From Pseudoalteromonas luteoviolacea DSM 6061 (GTDB taxonomy: Bacteria > Pseudomonadota > Gammaproteobacteria > Enterobacterales > Alteromonadaceae), in NCBI RefSeq assembly GCF_001625655.1, contig NZ_AUYB01000158.1, positions 1-64,000 of the forward strand: a stretch of DNA of 64,000 nt, in the 5' to 3' direction. The notes below the pieces were generated by a model. That model was not told where the DNA came from and made no database searches. It saw nothing but the letters and a program-made list of their open reading frames with translations. Both the position numbers and the translations under genes were made by a program. Positions within the stretch are counted from its first letter, which is position 1; every line of letters begins with the position of its first letter. Below, in pieces: positions 8,997 through 20,899 of the stretch.

Positions 8997-9018
8997 AAAG
9001 CAAGCATTCAGCTAGGTT

Positions 9019-9498
9019 TTATGGCTCAAACCCACAGCGGAAAACACGAGTAACGCGCTGCTCAGTGCGGCAGTTTGTTTCGACTGTACGCGTGCGATCT
9101 TCTGTGTAAGTTTGCTCAGAGCTTTTAAACAAATGACCAGAATAAGTAGCCCAATCAGTCGTGCGGAAGCCACTGCTATTTGTATACCAGTAAATTTCAG
9201 ATTCAGATGAATAGATTGAAGCAGGGCAAGATGTTACACCACGGCGAGAGTCGGTTTCGTACCTTGTATGGGGTAGTGGAAAGTCAGGCTTGTTCCACAA
9301 GAAACCAAGGTATAGGTGACCTGAGTAATTACAGTTTTTTAAAGTAACTGTGTAGGTTTCGGTTTGTGTATCACATACACGTACGTTTCTTACGACTTCT
9401 TCCCAGTAACCTTGACCACCCGGACAATTGGGTCTTGCCTCGGCAGTCATGGTTGATAAAGCAGTAATAGCAGCAGTAATTGCTAGTAATGTTTTCAT
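9019..9498 (-). CDS. secreted Cys-containing protein, copy 1 of a tandem pair
   Basis: A 159-residue exported protein with signal peptide MKTLLAITAAITALSTMTAEA, paralogous to 8297-8776. Shared elements are RPNCPGGQGYWEE near the mature N-terminus, VRVCDT, LKNC-YSGHL, PDFPLPH, SCPAS, ESEIYWYT and the C-terminal ETNCRTEQRVTRVFRCGF. The variable middle and conserved frame look like a small disulfide-stabilised beta protein. It lies 31 bases downstream of the 281-residue membrane-anchored protein on the same strand, so the two are probably co-transcribed and may act together. Function unknown. Confidence 0.82.
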   Translation of the reverse strand: MKTLLAITAAITALSTMTAEARPNCPGGQGYWEEVVRNVRVCDTQTETYTVTLKNCNYSGHLYLGFLWNKPDFPLPHTRYETDSRRGVTSCPASIYSSESEIYWYTNSSGFRTTDWATYSGHLFKSSEQTYTEDRTRTVETNCRTEQRVTRVFRCGFEP

Positions 9499-9529
9499 GA
9501 TATTCCTTATTACGAATTGTTATTATAAT

Positions 9530-10375
9530 TCAGAGCATTAAACTCTGAAGTTGAGCTTCGGTTAATACAGATTTTATTTCTTCTAATTTATCTGTATTCA
9601 TCGAAATGTTACCTATACCGTACGGACTCCCTATAACACCGAGGTTAATCTTATCCGACTGATATAATCCTTTTGCCAACCGAGAAATTTCTTCTTGTTG
9701 ATATTCTTCTAGGTTTAAACTTTTTAAGGCATTTTCCAAGTGCATCAATTTTTGTTGTACTAATACTTCAGAGTGCTGTCGCTCCATTTCCGAATAAGCC
9801 AATAACTGTTCTTCAGAGAGAATATTTTCTACTGCATGCTTAAATTGCTGATTACTGTGTTCAAGTAAATCCTGTAAGCGTGCTTCACTACGATTTTCTG
9901 AACCAACCTGACTTTCGTGCCAAGCGCTATAATCACGCTCCGCTTTGTCTCGCAATAATGATTGCAATGTATTTTTCGTGGCTGTATCTAAGTCGAGCTG
10001 GGCTTCTAAACGCATTATGGCAGGTACAATTTGGTGCAGATCGATTGCTTTGAGCTCTTCCTCGATGCTCGCAGGCTGCTGATCCGGCTCAAGGTCAGCT
10101 GCATATTGCTCTTGTTTAATATCTAAGTGTTCTCTTACTTCTTTTGCTGTACTTACGCTATGGTCGATTAAACCCGATTTAGTGTGCAGTAATGAAGCTT
10201 TGTTTAATTGAATTTGTAATGTTTCATTTTGCACTTCTAACTCTGCTATTTTCGCAGTTAAATGCCCCTCAGAATATCCTTGTTCTAGCGCCTCTTCTGA
10301 ATTACCAGTGCTGTTGATTGCCACTACGTAACCAAATGCGCTTCCTGCAATAAAAGCTGCGACAATAAATTTCAT
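9530..10375 (-). CDS. membrane-anchored coiled-coil protein, unknown function
   Basis: A 281-residue protein with a short hydrophobic N-terminus (MKFIVAAFIAGSAFGYVVAI), either a signal peptide or an anchor. The rest is almost wholly charged and helical: a coiled coil around residues 35-65 (LTAKIAELEVQNETLQIQL), then further long helices rich in Glu, Gln and Leu (LLEHSNQQFKHAVENILSEEQ, MERQHSEVLVQQKLM). The helical pattern with repeated 'LSEEQL' is reminiscent of Spy/CpxP-like periplasmic proteins, but no signature proves it. It is the first gene of a probable two-gene unit with the 159-residue secreted protein, and its 3' end was duplicated at 8817-8885. Confidence 0.75.
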   Translation of the reverse strand: MKFIVAAFIAGSAFGYVVAINSTGNSEEALEQGYSEGHLTAKIAELEVQNETLQIQLNKASLLHTKSGLIDHSVSTAKEVREHLDIKQEQYAADLEPDQQPASIEEELKAIDLHQIVPAIMRLEAQLDLDTATKNTLQSLLRDKAERDYSAWHESQVGSENRSEARLQDLLEHSNQQFKHAVENILSEEQLLAYSEMERQHSEVLVQQKLMHLENALKSLNLEEYQQEEISRLAKGLYQSDKINLGVIGSPYGIGNISMNTDKLEEIKSVLTEAQLQSLML

Positions 10376-10653
10376 TATTTACCTCAATTCAAAAAAGAAA
10401 CCAGCAAAACAAAAAACAAACCAAGTAGAAACTTAACCCCAAAAAATTAAACATAACAAACAAATCATAAACATAAATACGGATTTAAAAATCCATATTC
10501 AAGGTTAAGAATCATAACCAGGTCTTTTTTTATACTTTAAAATGTATTAATGAAAAAAACAAACAAAATAATAGTTAATATTAACTCATTAAATGCAACT
10601 TAATATTTCCACTATATTAAAGTATGAAGAAAGTGTGTTAAAGGCGAGAAAAA
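10376..10653. other. AT-rich intergenic stretch
   Basis: About 280 bases of very AT-rich DNA between the 5' end of the coiled-coil gene and the terminator of the receptor gene. It should hold the promoter for 9530-10375. I see no open frame with an RBS, no repeat and no RNA gene. Confidence 0.6.
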
Positions 10654-10669
10654 GGGAGCTTGCGCTCCC
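10654..10669 (-). terminator. intrinsic terminator of the zinc-type TonB receptor
   Basis: GGGAGC (10654-10659) / GCTCCC (10664-10669) with a four-base loop, followed on the minus strand by TTTTTCTC. Positioned 15 bases beyond the receptor stop. Confidence 0.85.
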
Positions 10670-10683
10670 CGAGAGAAGTAAAA

Positions 10684-13077
<2,394 letters not shown>

Positions 13078-13098
13078 AATAATCCCATACGTTAGTTT

Positions 13099-13113
13099 TG
13101 TTACAATACAACA
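13099..13113. promoter_or_regulatory. Zur-box-like palindrome at the receptor promoter
   Basis: TGTTACAATACAACA is a near-perfect inverted repeat close to the gammaproteobacterial Zur consensus core (TGTTATANTATAACA). It is 22 bases upstream of the chosen ATG of the His-rich receptor, so repression when zinc is plentiful is likely. Confidence 0.65.
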
Positions 13114-13306
13114 TATCAACACAGAGGTTTTTGCAAGCTTTTTTGTCGCGTTTTTTGCACCATGCGGCGAATCAACTTTTGACAAAAAACCAAAAAATAT
13201 GAATTACAATTCTAGTTAAAGTCAAATAATAAATATTTAATTCATTTCAATTCATACACTTAATAAAATGTTTCAAATTTTCGTAGAAATTCAATTGCTT
13301 TTACTT

Positions 13307-13321
13307 TGTTACAATATAACA
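13307..13321. promoter_or_regulatory. second Zur-box-like palindrome, upstream of the M3 peptidase
   Basis: TGTTACAATATAACA matches the Zur core with a single asymmetric base and is about 160 bases upstream of the peptidase ATG and 230 bases from the receptor ATG. It could serve either divergent gene or act with the box at 13099. Confidence 0.65.
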
Positions 13322-13479
13322 TCACAACAAATCACAAGTAATTGCTTTCCTTTAAAGACAAACAAGCAAAATGTGTGAGTTTGGTTTTCCCAGCAAATCC
13401 ATTAGATGGCAATGGCTAGTCAAAAAAGCTGTTATTTGTGAGTTGTCATTTCAGCAATACAGAATCTCGGAAATAAACT

Positions 13480-15642
13480 ATGATTAAAACAACAATTGCA
13501 CTGGCCGTCAGTTCAGTTCTATTAGTGGCTGGCTGTAACAGTCAAAACTCTGCACCACTTAATGGTCAAGAGGGGCAGCAGATCACTGCTAAAAATACTC
13601 TGGATAATCCCTTGCTTCGTAAAAGCATACTGCAGTATCAAGCGCCTGAATTTAATTTAATTCACGATGGCGATATCAAACCGGCTTTTGAAAATGGTAT
13701 TCGCGAGAACCTAGCCGAAATTGATAAAATTATTGCACAAAGAGATGTAACTTTTGAAAATACCATTGTTGCATTGGAAAAAAGCGGTGAAACGCTATCG
13801 CGTGTGGGAAATTATTTTTGGAACATCAGCCTCACAGACTCAAACCCGGAACGCAGAGCGTTACAGCAAGAGCTTGCACCTCTATTCACTCAACATAGCG
13901 ACAATATTTATTTAAATAAATCATTATTTGAGCGCGTTGAACAAATTCACAATAACCGCAATAGTCTCAACCTTGATTCAGAGTCTATAAGGCTTGTTGA
14001 GGTGTACTACAAACGCTTTATCCGTGCAGGCGCAAAGTTAACAGAATCACAGCAAACTAAAATCCGTGCATTAAATAAAGAACATTCTCAACTAACCACT
14101 CAGTTTGGCCAGAACTTGCTGCAAGAAACCAGCAATATCGCTGTCGTAGTAGACAGCAAGAATGAGCTAAAAGGCTTAACAGATGTGCAAATCGAATCGA
14201 TGGCGGCAGCTGCAAAGCAAGCTGGCAAAGGCGGCAAATATTTAATTAGCATTACCAACACTACACGTCAGCCTATTTTAGCAAATATCCAAAATAGAGA
14301 ATTACGAGAGCGAATTTGGCGTGCATCTGCTGAGCGTGCACAGTCTGGCGAAACCAACAATATGCCTATTATCAAGCGCCTTGCAGAGATCCGTGCTCAG
14401 CGAGCTAACTTACTGGGCTTTGATAGCTGGGCTGCTTACGGGTTGTCTGCGCAAATGGCACAAACGCCAGAAGCTGTATTTTCCATGTTCTCAGGTATGA
14501 CTGATGCATTGATGGCAAACGTAAAACTTGAAACCAAAGCAATTAAAGCGAAAATGGCTGAAAAAGGCGAAAAGTTTGAACTTCAACCTTGGGACTGGGC
14601 GTTTTATGCAGAGCTAGTGCGCCAAGACAAATTCGCTTTGGACGAAAACACGGTCAAGTCATATTTTGAATTTAACCGTGTATTGGAAGATGGTTTATTC
14701 TTCACAATGAAAGAGTTGTATGGCGTTGAGTTTAAACATCGTCCTGACTTGCCTGTCTATCATCCAGATGTGAAAGCATATGAACTGTTTGATCATGACG
14801 GTACTAGTCTCGCAATATTCTATGCCGATTACTTTGCACGCCCAGGCAAACGCGGCGGAGCTTGGATGAGCTCATTTGTCGATCAAACACACCTTCTCGA
14901 ACAAAAGCCTGTCGTTGTGAACGTAATGAACATCGTAAAAGCACCTGAAGGCCAGCCAACATTACTGAGCTACGGTGAAGTAAAAACGATGTTCCATGAG
15001 TTAGGCCATGGAATTCATGGCATGTTTTCTGATGTAAATTATCCTTCGTTGGCAGGCACGTCCGTATCCACTGACTTTGTTGAATTCCCCTCTACATTTG
15101 AAGAAGACTGGGCAATTCACCCAACGGTGATCTCGAACTACGCGAAACACTACAAAACAAATGAATCAATTCCAAAAGACTTGTTAGATAAAATTGTTCG
15201 CTCACGCAGCTTTAACCAAGGTTTTGATACATTAGAATATGTTGCTGCAGCCATCGTTGATATGGAATGGCACTCGCTAAAACCAAACAATAAAGTAGAA
15301 AATGCTGAGCAATTTGAGCAAGATATACTGAAAAAACATGGATTATATGTGCCTTACATTCAGCCTCGCTATAAATCCGCATACTTCTCTCACTCGATGG
15401 GAGGTGGATATTCAGCAAGCTACTATGCCTATATGTGGAGTGAGATCCTAGCTGCCGATGCTTATGCTTTCGTACAATCTCAGGGTGGATTAAACAGAAA
15501 AATAGGTGACCACTATCGTAAAAACATTCTTGAGGTTGGTAACTCGAGACCGCTTATGGAGTCATATAAAGCATTTAGAGGCAAAGCGCCAACGACAGAT
15601 GCTTTGCTAACACGTCGCGGTTTGCAAACTACTAAGCTGTAA
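13480..15642 (+). CDS. dcp: M3-family peptidyl-dipeptidase lipoprotein (Dcp-like)
   Basis: A 720-residue zinc metallopeptidase of the thimet-oligopeptidase/Dcp family, which removes dipeptides from peptide C-termini. It opens with a lipoprotein signal (MIKTTIALAVSSVLLVAGC), so unlike E. coli Dcp it should be anchored on the periplasmic side of a membrane. The catalytic motif FHELGHGIHGMFS is near residue 505 and the distal Glu region follows (STDFVEFPSTFEEDW). The C-terminal substrate loop has YKSAYFSHSMGGGYSASYYAYMW. Length matches the family. It is divergent from the zinc-type receptor and shares an intergenic region with two Zur-like boxes. The gene name is by similarity. Confidence 0.88.
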   Translation: MIKTTIALAVSSVLLVAGCNSQNSAPLNGQEGQQITAKNTLDNPLLRKSILQYQAPEFNLIHDGDIKPAFENGIRENLAEIDKIIAQRDVTFENTIVALEKSGETLSRVGNYFWNISLTDSNPERRALQQELAPLFTQHSDNIYLNKSLFERVEQIHNNRNSLNLDSESIRLVEVYYKRFIRAGAKLTESQQTKIRALNKEHSQLTTQFGQNLLQETSNIAVVVDSKNELKGLTDVQIESMAAAAKQAGKGGKYLISITNTTRQPILANIQNRELRERIWRASAERAQSGETNNMPIIKRLAEIRAQRANLLGFDSWAAYGLSAQMAQTPEAVFSMFSGMTDALMANVKLETKAIKAKMAEKGEKFELQPWDWAFYAELVRQDKFALDENTVKSYFEFNRVLEDGLFFTMKELYGVEFKHRPDLPVYHPDVKAYELFDHDGTSLAIFYADYFARPGKRGGAWMSSFVDQTHLLEQKPVVVNVMNIVKAPEGQPTLLSYGEVKTMFHELGHGIHGMFSDVNYPSLAGTSVSTDFVEFPSTFEEDWAIHPTVISNYAKHYKTNESIPKDLLDKIVRSRSFNQGFDTLEYVAAAIVDMEWHSLKPNNKVENAEQFEQDILKKHGLYVPYIQPRYKSAYFSHSMGGGYSASYYAYMWSEILAADAYAFVQSQGGLNRKIGDHYRKNILEVGNSRPLMESYKAFRGKAPTTDALLTRRGLQTTKL

Positions 15643-15651
15643 ATTAATAGA

Positions 15652-15678
15652 CTGGCCTCTTCATGAGGTCAGCTTTTT
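15652..15678 (+). terminator. intrinsic terminator of the M3 peptidase gene
   Basis: CTGGCCTC (15652-15659) pairs with GAGGTCAG (15665-15672) and is followed by CTTTTTC. It lies just after the peptidase stop codon. Confidence 0.75.
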
Positions 15679-15692
15679 CTTAGACTGAATAT

Positions 15693-16511
15693 TCAATCCC
15701 CAACTTGGTAACACGTCACTGCTCGGCAACCTTGAGATTGATTAATAATCGCATCATAGGTACCATCAGCTTTCATTGCTTGAAGCGCTTTATCAAACTT
15801 GATTTTTAGCTTTTTCCCTTTGGTATTTTTGGCAAAGGCAAAGTAGCTAGGAATTGGTAGTTCATACAAAGGAGTTGGAACGACCGTGCTTTGGATACCT
15901 AGTCGCCTTAAAATATCCATTCCCCCCAGCTTATTACTAATTACCACATCGACTCTGTCCGCCAATAATAACTTAAAGCTCTGAGTGCCTGAGTTCGTTT
16001 CAACAATTTGATCAATCACACCAGATTTGATTGCTGCGTCAATTTGACGCCCATAACTTACATTGCGAACGAGTCCTACACGCATCTCACTGAGCTCTCG
16101 AATATTGCCGTTCAACTTAATATCGGTGTCTTTTTTGGTAAATATAGAAACCGATTGCATAATCAAAACCTCTTCAGAATAGAGCATGATCCGCTCTCTC
16201 GTTTTTGAGAAATAAATAGTAAAAATACCATCTGCATGCCCACTTTGAAGCTCTCTAATCGCTCGTCCTCAAGGCAAAAACTGGATGGTGATTGGCTGAT
16301 TTAAGCGCTTAAACACCTCAGTTACAATTTCTACTCCAACCCCTTTTGGCGTGTTGTTTTCAAGATATTGATATGGGGGATATTCAAGCGTAACAATGCG
16401 CAATGTTTTTGCATCCGCGAACTCACTTACGATGATGCAAAAAACACCCAGCATTAGTACAAGGAGCGGATTGAAAGTCCTCTTATTGTCATTCGTCCCA
16501 TAGCTGATCAT
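15693..16511 (-). pseudogene. solute-binding protein family 3, interrupted by an in-frame TGA
   Basis: Reading from ATG 16511, a signal peptide and the typical N-lobe of a family-3 periplasmic amino-acid-type binding protein appear (KTLRIVTLEYPPYQYLEN ... GVGVEIVTEVFKRL). The frame meets TGA at 16269-16271 right after QFLP and then continues in the same frame as GRAIRELQSGHADGIFTIYF through residue 272 (RVGLVRNVSYG, DVVISNKLGGMDILRRLG). In this family that position is usually Trp (PWxRA; the intact relative at 46866 has YPWARS), so one TGG-to-TGA change explains it. Other genes here use TGA as stop, so recoding is unlikely. It is either a recent nonsense mutation or a sequencing error. Confidence 0.85.
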
Positions 16512-16544
16512 ATTAATTGATTTTTAAACCTACCTTTGGTGCAG

Positions 16545-19148
16545 TCAAAACCCGACCTTAAATTTTATATACGCTCTTCTGCCTCTGGGATCACCTGTTC
16601 TGGGGTCATAACTACCCGCAATATCAACATAAGGGGGAGATTCATCGGTAATATTCAGTATCCCTATCGTAAGAGTAGACTGCGTATCGGGTTTCAATAA
16701 CTCACCCATATGCAATGAATAGTGCGTATCGAACGTAGTGAACGAATCAATTTTTTGCCCACTTACGTCATTTTCATAGCTGGCTACATGTCTTAAAAAT
16801 GCATTGATTTGATGAGCTTCATTTATCCAACGTACTCCAACACTGCCTTTTAATCTTGGTGCTGGATTGCCAACAGTATTGCGATTGAGTTTACCAAGAC
16901 CATCTGATGTATTCCCTACATCATCGGTTAAATCATAAGACAGCAAATAAGCTGCGCTAACCTCGGGGATGAACCGGCCATATCGAGTCTTCACATTGTA
17001 CATTCCAACCAAGTCGACACCCGATGTCTCTATCGCTTGGGCATTAATAAACTTTGTATTGACTACCGAAATCGTGCCTGCTGAAGTACGAACCACTCGA
17101 CTTGGATCATTTGGCATGGCATTTACAACAGCCTGATGACTTTCTCTGGTTAACACATCATCAAATGTGAAGCGCCAATAATCAACATCAAGACTCATCG
17201 TTTCACTGGAGAAAGATGTGCCAAAATTAAGGGCAGTAGATGTTTCTGGCACTAAGCTATCATCACCAACCGTTCGGTTTCCGCCAAATGTAGTAGAGCC
17301 ATCTGTTGGGTCAGTGATGTTTGCAAAATTCGTTTGTACACCTTTGAGTTGATGAACCGATGGCGCTCTAAAAGAAGTACTATAAGAGCTTCTCATGGAG
17401 AGACTTTTTGTAACCCGCCACAGCATTGAAATCTTGGGGTTCGTGGTATCACCACCCAAACTGCCATAGTCTTCATATCTAGCAGCTAGCCCCAACTCAA
17501 AAATAGACGAGATAGGTACTCTCGCTTCAGCGAAAATAGCACTGACTTCACGAGACCCTGCTACATTTTGGTTGCCGATAAGAAATGCAAAACGATCCTG
17601 TTGGGTCAAAGCGTCATACTGCTGAACAATGGACTCCTTTCTATATTGAGCGCCGATTGCCAAATCGACATAGTCATCACCTAACTCGAATATTTCTGCA
17701 AATGAGATATGTCCCTCTATTACCTGCAGCTTAGACTCAAGGTTGCCAATATAGTCTCCAATAATAAACCCTCGCAATCGTTCATTGTTTGGGTCAAGTG
17801 GATCAAATGGATTGAAATAAATGCACGAGTCAACGCCTGGACCTTGCGCACTGTCGCAATTAATACCTCCAAAACCAAGCAACGCTAACTGAAAGTTATC
17901 CGCAATTACGTCCCTGGGGTTGAGCAAAGCGTCATTGACGGCATTTACATAAGTAATTTGCCAGTAGGTATCTTGGTTTGCCTCTCCCTCTATGCCTAGT
18001 GCAAACCTCTTCGTCTGATGTTCATAAAAATTTTGTTCGGTGGGCTTACCCCAACCATAAGGCCTGCCTCTAAAAAAAATATCTTCTGAAAATGTATTGT
18101 CTGGATGTGATGCCAGTACAGTTGGCGCATTGAGCACTGGAAAACTAGGTGAAACCTCTCGTGAAATATGGTTATCAGCATAACCTGCTTCAAACCACAG
18201 TTTCGCTGTCTCCGTCCAGGTCCATTCAGCTTTAACAAATAACTGTAACCTCTGTTCATCAGGTACCACCGTAATTTGTGGTGCAAAGTCGAATAAACAA
18301 AACGTATTATTATTACTGCCTTGAGAAACAACTCCCCCATTTTGCGCGCAATGTTCATCTGCCACGGTTAACCCCTGCGGATTTTGCGGTGATGCCAACG
18401 AGGGAATGACAAAACTGCCGGGATTACCAAAGCTGCTAAAAGCAGGTTGCGCCCAGTCTACTTCTTCTAACAATAAGCTAGTACGATCTAAAAAGCTGCT
18501 GGCAAACAAAACATACCCTGACTCACCTAAATCAGCACCGTAGGCAAAATCTATTTTTGTTTCGTCTTGACTGCCCTCACTTACTCTCTTGCGATACTCA
18601 TATTGAAGTTCTGAACCAATCAAATCATCACGGCTTATAAAGTTCACTACGCCCGCAACCGCATCCGAGCCATAAATCGCTGACGCCCCATCGCGCAAAA
18701 TTTCAACTCGCCTAACTGCCAGAGATGGAATCAGTGAAGCAGTGTCGACAAAACTTGCTCCTTGATCAGTGACGACCGACGAAGTTACTTGCCGCCTGCC
18801 GTTGAGCAATACCAAAGTTGAAGACACCCCTAATCCTCGTAAATTTACATTAGAAGTACCCACGGTGTAATTTTGCGATAAATTGTCGGAGTTATTTTGT
18901 GCCCCGGTGTTGAAAGGCAATATTTCAATAAGATCCCTCATGTCATTAGCGCCTATGTCAGATAACATATTGGCGTTTACACTCGTAATAGGAGATGCGG
19001 AGTCTGACTGCACAGAGCGTTTTATACGTGAGCCCGTTACGGTGATAGTTTCAATTTCATTTGCAGCCCGAACGTGACAAAAGGGTCCGCCGAGTATCAT
19101 TATTACACCACTCAAACCAACCCACTTTAAAACCTTACACACCCACAT
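16545..19148 (-). CDS. TonB-dependent receptor, substrate unknown
   Basis: An 867-residue outer-membrane gated transporter powered by TonB-ExbBD. After a signal-like N-terminus, the region ETITVTGSRIKRSVQSDSAS leads into a plug domain (ANDMRDLIEILPFNT ... NLRGLGVSSTLVLLNGRRQV ... RVEILRDGASAIYGSDAVAG) and a large beta barrel closing with GRRAYIKFKVGF. It sits downstream of secreted metallopeptidases and upstream of the broken solute-binding-protein gene on the same strand, a setting that suggests peptide or amino-acid acquisition, but the substrate is not readable. Confidence 0.92.
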   Translation of the reverse strand: MWVCKVLKWVGLSGVIMILGGPFCHVRAANEIETITVTGSRIKRSVQSDSASPITSVNANMLSDIGANDMRDLIEILPFNTGAQNNSDNLSQNYTVGTSNVNLRGLGVSSTLVLLNGRRQVTSSVVTDQGASFVDTASLIPSLAVRRVEILRDGASAIYGSDAVAGVVNFISRDDLIGSELQYEYRKRVSEGSQDETKIDFAYGADLGESGYVLFASSFLDRTSLLLEEVDWAQPAFSSFGNPGSFVIPSLASPQNPQGLTVADEHCAQNGGVVSQGSNNNTFCLFDFAPQITVVPDEQRLQLFVKAEWTWTETAKLWFEAGYADNHISREVSPSFPVLNAPTVLASHPDNTFSEDIFFRGRPYGWGKPTEQNFYEHQTKRFALGIEGEANQDTYWQITYVNAVNDALLNPRDVIADNFQLALLGFGGINCDSAQGPGVDSCIYFNPFDPLDPNNERLRGFIIGDYIGNLESKLQVIEGHISFAEIFELGDDYVDLAIGAQYRKESIVQQYDALTQQDRFAFLIGNQNVAGSREVSAIFAEARVPISSIFELGLAARYEDYGSLGGDTTNPKISMLWRVTKSLSMRSSYSTSFRAPSVHQLKGVQTNFANITDPTDGSTTFGGNRTVGDDSLVPETSTALNFGTSFSSETMSLDVDYWRFTFDDVLTRESHQAVVNAMPNDPSRVVRTSAGTISVVNTKFINAQAIETSGVDLVGMYNVKTRYGRFIPEVSAAYLLSYDLTDDVGNTSDGLGKLNRNTVGNPAPRLKGSVGVRWINEAHQINAFLRHVASYENDVSGQKIDSFTTFDTHYSLHMGELLKPDTQSTLTIGILNITDESPPYVDIAGSYDPRTGDPRGRRAYIKFKVGF

Positions 19149-19283
19149 TTGATATTCTCATATGATAAGTGATGTATGTTTTCATACTCACTCGCTAACA
19201 TTGTATAAGCATAGAAGATTATTAAGCCTCCTCCCTTCTTTTTGGTCCGTAAACATCAATTATTGACCACGCTACAATGAAAA

Positions 19284-19306
19284 AAGGAGGCAAATAATGC
19301 CTCCTT
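19284..19306 (-). terminator. intrinsic terminator of the metallopeptidase gene at 19315
   Basis: AAGGAGGCA (19284-19292) / TGCCTCCTT (19298-19306) with a five-base loop. The minus strand continues into TTTTTT. It begins nine bases after the stop codon. Confidence 0.85.
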
Positions 19307-19314
19307 AAATATGG

Positions 19315-20760
19315 TTATTTACAGTTAGTCAGCAGTTGCCAAACTTGTTGCCAATTGCTTTTACTGCTTGTCTCGCTTGGCTTGTCGTTGTAGCTCCACC
19401 AGTTAGCTTGGTATAAATTGCCTTGGTACGCCACTTCTGAACCCTTCGTGTAGGCTCTATCGGTCGTCCAAGAATCAAACTGCGCACAGTCAGCTCCTTT
19501 AGAAAAATTCGCTACTAAAGGTGCCCATTCATTGTGTTGTCGGGCATTGTCATGCTCTGTTGCAGTACCAATGTATTTACCGTTAAATTCTTTTCTTGGC
19601 GTAGAGAAGTAATTGATCCGCGGGCAATCTTTGGGTCCATTAATGCTACTGTTATTACACCGATAGCTCATAATAGTTCTGAATGACCAATCTTCTGCAT
19701 CATAATAACCGTGGGCGTATTGTGCGATAAATGGGATCTCCGCGGTATTTTCCCAATTGTGTTCAGCACCAAAAAGGTGCCCCATTTCATGGGCAAGGGT
19801 ATATCGATTAAAGCATTGCATGTTGGTAATAGCCGTAGAATACTTTCTCTCTTTGGCACCTATCGTACGTGCAACGCCACAATAATACTCAAGCTTATAA
19901 CTTATCAACATGTCCATATCAGAGCCGTACTTTTCGCTTTGCTTTAGCTCTTCATCGAAATGGTCAAACTCCCAAACATAGTCCACATCACCAAAGATAA
20001 AATCTAAGGTGCTCATGTTTTCACCTTTTTTAAGCCAAAAATCTGTTAGTACATCGATGCTGTCAACTTCGTTGTAATCAACATGTTCAATATTGGCAAT
20101 TTCAATCTTGATATCAATATCGCTGTTTTCATAAGCCTGATTTGCTTGAGCAATGGCAAAATCAAAGGCCTGCCTAGGATTGATCCCGGCTTCTTGATAT
20201 ACACTGGCAACATCATTGGTGTAATACAGCGAAACTCGAACAACGTTCGATTCTGCTTGGCTAGTAATACCCTGACGCGCTAGTTCAACAGGTAGTGTTG
20301 TATAGCCCTCTGCTGTCTTATGCTTAGGCATAAACTGATGTTCTAAATCTTCAATGAGCTTTTCTGATGGCTTTGATTCCATCGTTACTAATTTAGCACC
20401 GCTACTGATTAAGCGGAATTCACCAGCGGCAACGCTCACTTCCCCTTGAACAAAACCATTACGAGCAATACTGATCACACCTTGAGTATCTCCCTCAGTA
20501 TCACGCAAATACAAAGTGCCATTGACTGGATCAATATCACTTGAGTTAAACTCTAAAGTATAATTTCCATTTTTTGGTAAAACACCAGAATAACTAACCG
20601 ATTGAGCATGTAACGAACTTGCTGGAGTTGGGCTTACAATATGTTCAACGTTTTGGTGACCTGAAAGTAGATTCACTAGCTTTTGAACAGACGTATCCGC
20701 ATAAACATTGGGCGCAATCATTACGCTAGAAACAAGTAACGGAAGTATTTTTCTCTTCAT
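19315..20760 (-). CDS. secreted metzincin metallopeptidase with chitin-binding-like C-terminus
   Basis: A 481-residue secreted zinc protease. Signal peptide MKRKILPLLVSSVMIAPNVYA; a propeptide-like segment to about residue 165; then the catalytic domain with HEMGHLFGAEH (His324, Glu325, His328, His334), the reprolysin/M12-type HExxHxxGxxH motif, and the downstream Met-turn (FRTIMSYRC). The C-terminus (AQFDSWTTDRAYTKGSEVAY, GNLYQANWW, SNWQQVW) matches the small aromatic CBM5/12-type carbohydrate-binding module, often found on secreted chitin- or matrix-binding enzymes. It lies between a TonB receptor and an M6 protease on the same strand, each with its own terminator. Confidence 0.88.
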   Translation of the reverse strand: MKRKILPLLVSSVMIAPNVYADTSVQKLVNLLSGHQNVEHIVSPTPASSLHAQSVSYSGVLPKNGNYTLEFNSSDIDPVNGTLYLRDTEGDTQGVISIARNGFVQGEVSVAAGEFRLISSGAKLVTMESKPSEKLIEDLEHQFMPKHKTAEGYTTLPVELARQGITSQAESNVVRVSLYYTNDVASVYQEAGINPRQAFDFAIAQANQAYENSDIDIKIEIANIEHVDYNEVDSIDVLTDFWLKKGENMSTLDFIFGDVDYVWEFDHFDEELKQSEKYGSDMDMLISYKLEYYCGVARTIGAKERKYSTAITNMQCFNRYTLAHEMGHLFGAEHNWENTAEIPFIAQYAHGYYDAEDWSFRTIMSYRCNNSSINGPKDCPRINYFSTPRKEFNGKYIGTATEHDNARQHNEWAPLVANFSKGADCAQFDSWTTDRAYTKGSEVAYQGNLYQANWWSYNDKPSETSSKSNWQQVWQLLTNCK

Positions 20761-20899
20761 AATAATATCCTTTCATTCATAGAGACTTTTAAAAGCAGCA
20801 CAAGAAAACAAGGCTACTTAAAAAACAGACTTAAAAATTAAAGAAAAATAACACCATATTAAAAATATATCGTATTTTATTAGCCATGAATAAAAACAG

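Noticed and set aside
16269-16271. TGA as a selenocysteine or recoded codon
   Set aside because: The family has Trp there, no Cys/Sec homologue is known to me, and I see no SECIS-like hairpin just downstream. A nonsense mutation is simpler.
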